From the NCBI RefSeq assembly GCF_003070885.1, contig NZ_CP028913.1, forward strand, positions 1,550,001-1,614,000: 64,000 nucleotides of DNA. Reading direction: 5' to 3'. Position numbers and translations under genes: made by a program. Shown here one piece after another: positions 59,713-64,000 of this stretch. Each line of letters starts with the position of its first letter. The stretch's first letter is position 1. The notes beneath the pieces were generated by a model that saw only the letters and a list, made by a program, of their open reading frames with translations, did not search any database and was not told the origin of the DNA. This DNA is from Agromyces badenianii (GTDB lineage: Bacteria > Actinomycetota > Actinomycetes > Actinomycetales > Microbacteriaceae).

Positions 59713-60549
59713 ATGCACGAAGCGACGCACGACGATCACGAACGCGCGGTGTTCCGCCGGCACGGCGCCGAGGGCGTGCTGCTGCTCGGCGGCGGCGCCG
59801 CGATTCTGCTGCAGCTGGCCGATCCGCGGGTGGCGCGCGGCGTCGCCCGGCACAGCGCGTTCCGTGAGCGCCCGCTCGACCGCCTGATCGGCACCCTCGA
59901 CTACGTCTACGCGATCGGCTTCGGAAGTGAGCACGTCGCCGCCGAGGCGGTGCGCACCGTCAATCGTCGCCACGCCCCCGTGCGCGGTGACGCCGACGAC
60001 GAGCACCCGGCATACACCGCGTTCGACGCCGATGCCCAACGATGGGTCGCCTCGACGCTGCTCGCGGTCGCCCTCGAGTTGCACGAGCGCATCGACGGGC
60101 CGCTGCCCGAGGAGACCGCCGACACGATCGTCCGCGGCTACGCTCCGCTCGGCTCCCGGCTCCAGGCGTCGGGTGAAGCGTGGCCGGCGACGAGGGCCGA
60201 GTTCGACGCCTGGTGGAACGAACGACTCGCGGCTCTCGCCGTCGGCGACGATGCGCGCACCGTCGCGCGGAGCCTGCTCTCCGAGACCTCCGGCCTGCCG
60301 GTCGGCGCCGGCCTGCTGCTGCCGCTCGTGCGCCTCGTGACGGCCGCCCTGCTGCCTGAACCGGTGCGCGCGGCCTACGGCTTCCGGTGGACCCCGCGGG
60401 TCGAGCGGGTGGCGAACGGATGGCTCGACGCGATCGGCGTCGTCTGGCCGCTCCTTCCCCGCGTGATCAGGCACGCGCCGATGCGAATATCGCTTCGACG
60501 CGCCGAGCGCCAAAGCCGCTACTCTGGGAATGGACCACGAGGACGTTGA
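59713..60549 (+). CDS. Oxygenase MpaB-like (DUF2236) family protein
   Basis: A 278-residue protein of the DUF2236/MpaB family. The fungal member cleaves a terpenoid chain oxidatively, while most bacterial members are uncharacterised. GAEGVLLLGGGAAILLQLADPRVARGV near the N-terminus, VYAIGFGSEHVAAEAVRTVNRRH near 62-84 and GFRWTPRVERV near the C-terminus are family blocks. His and Arg residues in these blocks may hold haem. Substrate unknown. It begins 17 nt after the preceding stop, and the Lrp gene follows 4 nt after its stop. Confidence 0.87.
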   Translation: MHEATHDDHERAVFRRHGAEGVLLLGGGAAILLQLADPRVARGVARHSAFRERPLDRLIGTLDYVYAIGFGSEHVAAEAVRTVNRRHAPVRGDADDEHPAYTAFDADAQRWVASTLLAVALELHERIDGPLPEETADTIVRGYAPLGSRLQASGEAWPATRAEFDAWWNERLAALAVGDDARTVARSLLSETSGLPVGAGLLLPLVRLVTAALLPEPVRAAYGFRWTPRVERVANGWLDAIGVVWPLLPRVIRHAPMRISLRRAERQSRYSGNGPRGR

Positions 60550-60552
60550 AAG

Positions 60553-61044
60553 ATGCAGCAGGTACCGCACCGCAATGACGCGCTCGACAGCATCGACCGT
60601 CGCATCGTCGCCGAGCTGAGTCGCGACGGGAGGCTCTCGGTGCGCACGCTCGCCGAGCGGGTGCACATCTCACGCACCGCGGCGCACAATCGAGTGCAGC
60701 AACTCCAGCAGCGCGGCGTCATCACCGGTTTCGGCGCCCACATCGACCGCAAGGCGATCGGCCTCGACATCTCAGCGCTCGTCGTCGTGCGCATCGGCGA
60801 GGTCTCGTGGGAGTCGATCGCAGAGAAGCTCGCGACCCTGCCCTTCGTCGAGAAGGTGCAGGCCGTCTCGGGCGACATCGACATCATCCTCACGGTGAGT
60901 GCACCCGATCACGAGCAGCTGAGCCAGGCGATCCTCCGCGACATCCACGACATGCCCGGCGTCGTGTCGACGCGATCGCACCTGATCCTCGCCGAGATCG
61001 AGGGTCATCCGCCCGCGCAGACGCTGGACATCTGGCACACCTGA
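60553..61044 (+). CDS. Lrp/AsnC family regulator of the adjacent dehydrogenase operon
   Basis: A 163-residue Lrp/AsnC protein: winged HTH (about 10-60, LAERVHISRTAAHNRVQQL) and RAM domain (about 75-150). It lies 107 bp upstream of a branched-chain-type 2-oxo-acid dehydrogenase operon in the same orientation. This matches BkdR-type regulation by branched-chain amino acids or keto acids. The ATG follows the MpaB stop by 3 nt. The 61045-61151 gap shows no strong -10 box, so the operon may partly be read through from here. Confidence 0.92.
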   Translation: MQQVPHRNDALDSIDRRIVAELSRDGRLSVRTLAERVHISRTAAHNRVQQLQQRGVITGFGAHIDRKAIGLDISALVVVRIGEVSWESIAEKLATLPFVEKVQAVSGDIDIILTVSAPDHEQLSQAILRDIHDMPGVVSTRSHLILAEIEGHPPAQTLDIWHT

Positions 61045-61151
61045 CTCGCCGGAAGCGGACGATCGGTCGCAGTTCCATGCCCGACCGGCCGTTCGTTCAC
61101 GGTTGATCGACACCCGGTTCGTGCGGCCGGAGTCTGGCGCACGATGAGGTC

Positions 61152-62285
61152 ATGAGCCTCAATGTCGAGCACGCGCCCGTTCGCACCCTTCCGTCGGAGA
61201 AGCCGCTGCGGCTGCTCGACAACGCCGGCCATGCGATCACGGGTGCGGCGACCGGTGGCTTCGAGCTTCCCGACACCGACACACTGCTCGAGCTCTACCG
61301 CAAGATGGTCGTCGCCCGCCGCTTCGATGTGCAAGTCACCGCCCTCACGAAGCAGGGCCGCCTCGCCACCTACCCCTCGGCCTACGGTCAGGAGGCCTGC
61401 GAGATCGGTGCCGTGTCGGCGCTCACCGCCGACGACTGGCTGTTCCCGACCTACCGCGACAGCATCGCGCTGCTCACCCGCGGCATCGAGCCCGCCGACA
61501 TCCTCACCTCGTTCCGCGGCGACTGGCACAACGGCTACGACCAGCACGTGCATCGCACCGCCGCACAGGCGACGCCGCTCGCGACACAGGCGCTGCACGC
61601 GGTCGGGCTCTCGCACGCGGCACGGCTGCGCCGCGACCCGATCGTCGCCCTGAGCTTCCTCGGCGACGGTGCCACGAGCGAGGGCGATGCGCACGAGGCG
61701 TTCAACTTCGCCGCGGTCTGGCAGACGCCGACCGTCTTCGTCGTGCAGAACAACCAGTTCGCGATCAGCGTGCCGCTCGAACGCCAGACGCGGGCTGCGA
61801 CGCTCGCCGACAAGGCCGTCGGCTACGGCATGCCCGGCTTCCACGTCGACGGCAACGACATCGCCGCGATGTACGCCGTCACGCGAGCAGCCGTCGACCG
61901 CGCCCGCGACGGCGGCGGTCCCACCCTCATCGAAGGCGTCACCTACCGCATCGAGGCGCACACCAACTCCGACGACCCGACCCGCTACCGCACCGCGCGC
62001 GACGTCGAGCACTGGAAGCGCCGTGACCCCATCGAACGCCTCGAGAAGTACCTCGTCTCCGAGGGCGCGCTCACCGAGGCGATGCGCACCGAGATCGCGG
62101 ATGCCGCGGAACAACTCGCGGCCCGCACGCGCGACGTCATGACGAGCGAGGCCGAACTCGACCCGCTCGAGCTCTTCGATCACGTCTACGGGCGGCAGCG
62201 CCCCGCCCTCCTCGAGCAGCGCGCAGCCCTCGAGGCCGAGATCGCCGCCGGCGCCTTCGCGAGCCACCAGGGAGCCGCACGATGA
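61152..62285 (+). CDS. 2-oxo-acid dehydrogenase E1 component, alpha subunit
   Basis: A 377-residue thiamine-diphosphate-dependent E1 alpha subunit of the branched-chain 2-oxo-acid or pyruvate dehydrogenase complex. The ThDP motif begins GDGATSEGDAHEA near 173-185 and ends VVQNN near 197-201. RLATYPSAYGQEA near 70-82 and HTNSDDPTRYR near 272-282 (phosphorylation-loop equivalent) are typical of branched-chain E1alpha. It decarboxylates the keto acid with E1beta and acylates the E2 lipoyl group. The stop overlaps the E1beta start (ATGA). Confidence 0.93.
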   Translation: MSLNVEHAPVRTLPSEKPLRLLDNAGHAITGAATGGFELPDTDTLLELYRKMVVARRFDVQVTALTKQGRLATYPSAYGQEACEIGAVSALTADDWLFPTYRDSIALLTRGIEPADILTSFRGDWHNGYDQHVHRTAAQATPLATQALHAVGLSHAARLRRDPIVALSFLGDGATSEGDAHEAFNFAAVWQTPTVFVVQNNQFAISVPLERQTRAATLADKAVGYGMPGFHVDGNDIAAMYAVTRAAVDRARDGGGPTLIEGVTYRIEAHTNSDDPTRYRTARDVEHWKRRDPIERLEKYLVSEGALTEAMRTEIADAAEQLAARTRDVMTSEAELDPLELFDHVYGRQRPALLEQRAALEAEIAAGAFASHQGAAR

Positions 62286-63304
62286 CCGCGACCGCGACGA
62301 GCACGCCGCCCGCCGAGGCATCCGCCCCGACGCAGCTCACGATGGCCGGCGCGCTGAACGCGGCCTTGCGCGACGCCATGTCGGTCGACGACCGGGTCGT
62401 CGTCTACGGCGAAGACGTCGGGCCGCTCGGCGGCGTGTTCCGGGTCACCGACGGTCTGCATGCCGCCTTCGGCGACGATCGCATCTGGGATTCGCCGCTC
62501 GCCGAGTCAGGCATCATCGGCACCGCGATCGGCATGGCGATGTACGGCATGCGACCCGTCGTCGAGATGCAGTTCGACGCGTTCAGCTACCCGGCGTTCG
62601 AGCAGATGGTCTCGCACGTCGCGAAGATGCGGAACCGCACGAAGGGCCGCGTCACGTTGCCCATGGTCGTGCGCATCCCCTGCGCCGGCGCGATCGGCGG
62701 CGTCGAGCACCACTCCGACTCCTCCGAGTCGTACTGGGCTTCGACGCCCGGCCTGACGGTCGTGATGCCGTCGAACCCGGCCGACGCGTACTCGATGCTC
62801 CGCGAGGCGATCGACAGCGACGACCCCGTGGTCTTCATGGAACCGAAGAGCCGCTACTGGTCGAAGGCACCGCTCGCGCTGCCGGTGACGACCGCTCCGA
62901 TGGACCGTGCGGAGGTCGTGCGCGAGGGCACCGACGTCACGCTCATCGGCTACGGCCCGACGGTGCGCACCGCGCTCGAGGCGGCCGAGGCGGCAGCCGC
63001 CGAGGGACTCTCGATCGAGGTCGTCGACCTGCGCAGCCTCTCCCCGTTCGACGACGCCACCGTCGGGGCCTCGGTGCGCAAGACCTCGCGCGCCGCCGTC
63101 ATCCACGAGGCCGCGCAGTTCGGCGGCTACGGCGCCGAGGTCGCCGCTCGCGTCACCGAGCGCAACTTCCATCACCTCGCGGCACCGGTGCTGCGCATCG
63201 CCGGCTTCGACATCCCGTACCCCTCTCCGAAACTCGAGGAGTACCACCTGCCGACCGCCGACCGGGTGCTCGCCGCGCTCGACACCTGGGAGTGGGACGC
63301 ATGA
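62282..63304 (+). CDS. 2-oxo-acid dehydrogenase E1 component, beta subunit
   Basis: A 340-residue E1 beta subunit forming an alpha2beta2 tetramer with E1alpha. YGEDVGPLGGVFRVTDGL near 41-58 holds the Glu that activates ThDP. LAESGIIGTAIGMAMYGMRPVVE, GAIGGVEHHSDSSESYW and EAAQFGGYGAEVAA are conserved. An Ala/Thr/Pro-rich leader precedes the fold. Coupled to E1alpha and to E2 by ATGA overlaps. Pyruvate and branched-chain keto-acid versions cannot be separated with certainty. Confidence 0.94.
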   Translation: MTATATSTPPAEASAPTQLTMAGALNAALRDAMSVDDRVVVYGEDVGPLGGVFRVTDGLHAAFGDDRIWDSPLAESGIIGTAIGMAMYGMRPVVEMQFDAFSYPAFEQMVSHVAKMRNRTKGRVTLPMVVRIPCAGAIGGVEHHSDSSESYWASTPGLTVVMPSNPADAYSMLREAIDSDDPVVFMEPKSRYWSKAPLALPVTTAPMDRAEVVREGTDVTLIGYGPTVRTALEAAEAAAAEGLSIEVVDLRSLSPFDDATVGASVRKTSRAAVIHEAAQFGGYGAEVAARVTERNFHHLAAPVLRIAGFDIPYPSPKLEEYHLPTADRVLAALDTWEWDA

Positions 63305-64000
63305 GCCGCGAGTTCATCCTGCCCGACCTCGGCGAGGGCCTCACCGAGGCCGAGATCGTCGCGTGGCTCGTCGCCCCGGGCGACGAGGTGACGATCGACC
63401 AGGTCGTCGTCGAGCTCGAGTCGGCGAAATCCGTCGTGCAATTGCCGACGCCGTTCGCGGGCGTCGTGGAATCGCTCGGCGGCGAGGTCGGCCAGGTGCT
63501 CCACGCGGGCACCGTGCTCATGACGCTCGCGGGCGAGGCCTCGGCGGCGGAAGTCGCGGAGCCGGCCGAACCCGGCATCGTCACGAGCGACTCCGCGCTC
63601 GCCGAGGAGTCCGGCGCGGTGCTGATCGGCTACGGCACCCGGCAATCGACGGTCACCAAGCGAGCCGCGTCGGCGCCCGCGCGCTTCGGCCGGCGCGGCG
63701 GCGGCACGTCGACGGCGCCGCGTTCGAGCGGCACCGCCCGACTCGACACCGCACGGCGCTCCCCCGTCGTCTCGCCGATCGTGCGGCGTCTCGCCCGTGA
63801 GCACGGCTTCGACGCCAGCCACCTGGTGGGATCTGGGCATGACCATCTCGTGATGCGGCGCGACGTGGAGTCGTTCATCGCCGAGCAGGGCGAACCGGCG
63901 ACGACGGAGGCTCTCGAGGCATCCGCTGCCCCCTCGCGCTCAGCGACGCCCGCCGCGGGTGCCCCCGACCGCGACCGCGACGGCGACCGCCGTGTGCCGC
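63301..64000 (+). CDS. 2-oxo-acid dehydrogenase E2 (dihydrolipoyl acyltransferase), 3' end cut by window edge
   Basis: The first 233 codons of E2. A single lipoyl domain (about 1-78) has the lipoylated Lys43 in ELESAKSV, with Ser-Ala in place of the common Thr-Asp. A flexible linker follows. The peripheral subunit-binding domain (about 158-195: SPIVRRLAREHGFDASHL then MRRDVESFI) has a GSGHDH loop instead of the usual GTGPGGR. The acyltransferase domain with HxxxDG lies beyond the edge. The ATG overlaps the E1beta stop. E3 is not visible. Confidence 0.92.
   Translation, partial: MSREFILPDLGEGLTEAEIVAWLVAPGDEVTIDQVVVELESAKSVVQLPTPFAGVVESLGGEVGQVLHAGTVLMTLAGEASAAEVAEPAEPGIVTSDSALAEESGAVLIGYGTRQSTVTKRAASAPARFGRRGGGTSTAPRSSGTARLDTARRSPVVSPIVRRLAREHGFDASHLVGSGHDHLVMRRDVESFIAEQGEPATTEALEASAAPSRSATPAAGAPDRDRDGDRRVP

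Noticed and set aside
61045..61151. A strong promoter or operator before the E1alpha gene
   Set aside because: No TANNNT box at a sensible distance and only 5-bp dyads; nothing stood out enough to annotate.
1..64000. CRISPR array, insertion sequence, prophage or plasmid genes
   Set aside because: No regularly spaced repeats, transposase, integrase, phage structural or replication-initiator genes were seen. Gene order and composition look like core chromosome.

Overview
The window is a stretch of very GC-rich chromosome (roughly 70% by eye) from an actinobacterium, most likely a member of the Microbacteriaceae such as an Agromyces relative. Four things point there: RbpA, PafB/PafC, DUF3097 and DUF3099 proteins; the actinobacterial GlgM/GlgC pair and an ImuA'/ImuB/DnaE2 mutasome; a LexA box of the actinobacterial type; and frequent leaderless starts with TANNNT -10 boxes. 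The genus is inferred from general character, not from a marker gene. Genes are densely packed. No gene-free stretch reaches 300 bases, and I see no insertion sequence, prophage, plasmid gene or CRISPR array.

Layout. 1-7973: hydrolases (a cut-off epoxide hydrolase, an alpha/beta hydrolase, an M20D amidohydrolase), a VOC protein, an HdeD-like membrane protein, an SDR lacking the usual catalytic Tyr, an NfeD/SPFH pair and a GDPD phosphodiesterase. 8058-18306: RbpA, then a long minus-strand cluster (HAD, TrmI, FKBP lipoprotein, PafB, PafC, TatA, TatC, Ski2-like helicase, Lnt). This follows the mycobacterial trmI-to-helY order, but the Pup-proteasome genes usually found inside it are absent. 18382-21548: PAC2 protein, UppP and an M20 peptidase. 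21660-28606: tRNA-Leu(GAG), then a perfect LexA box driving imuA'-imuB-dnaE2, then DUF3097.

28640-44112: mixed housekeeping and accessory genes. These are an SDR, a ferritin-like/VIT iron exporter, an Lrp regulator divergent from a PLP sulfur-amino-acid lyase, an MFS exporter, a helicase, an SGNH hydrolase, a D-Ala-D-Ala carboxypeptidase, a SpoU methylase, a sirtuin, a phosphatase, a glycosyltransferase, a hydrolase, an exonuclease and an AraC/VOC pair. 44183-49958: ribosomal protein L31 type B, an ABC ATPase, the divergent glgM and glgC-serB units, and a uspA-crcB-crcB fluoride-export operon. 49998-60549: an HtrA-like protease, FabG, DUF3099-small protein-SURF1, an ABC-F ATPase, an AlkZ-like DNA glycosylase candidate, YceI, a GH3 lipoprotein, a lytic-transglycosylase-like protein and an MpaB-like protein. 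60553-64000: an Lrp regulator and an E1alpha-E1beta-E2 2-oxo-acid dehydrogenase operon cut by the right edge.

How the genes relate. DNA repair is well represented: PafBC regulators, LexA-controlled mutasome, AlkZ-like glycosylase and helicases. Cell-envelope genes (Tat, Lnt, UppP, carboxypeptidase, GH3, transglycosylase) are spread throughout. I found no clearly novel defence or mobile system. The most interesting signals are the leaderless-promoter signature, the missing proteasome genes, a strongly over-represented GGATGCC heptamer, the Tyr-less SDR and the AlkZ candidate.
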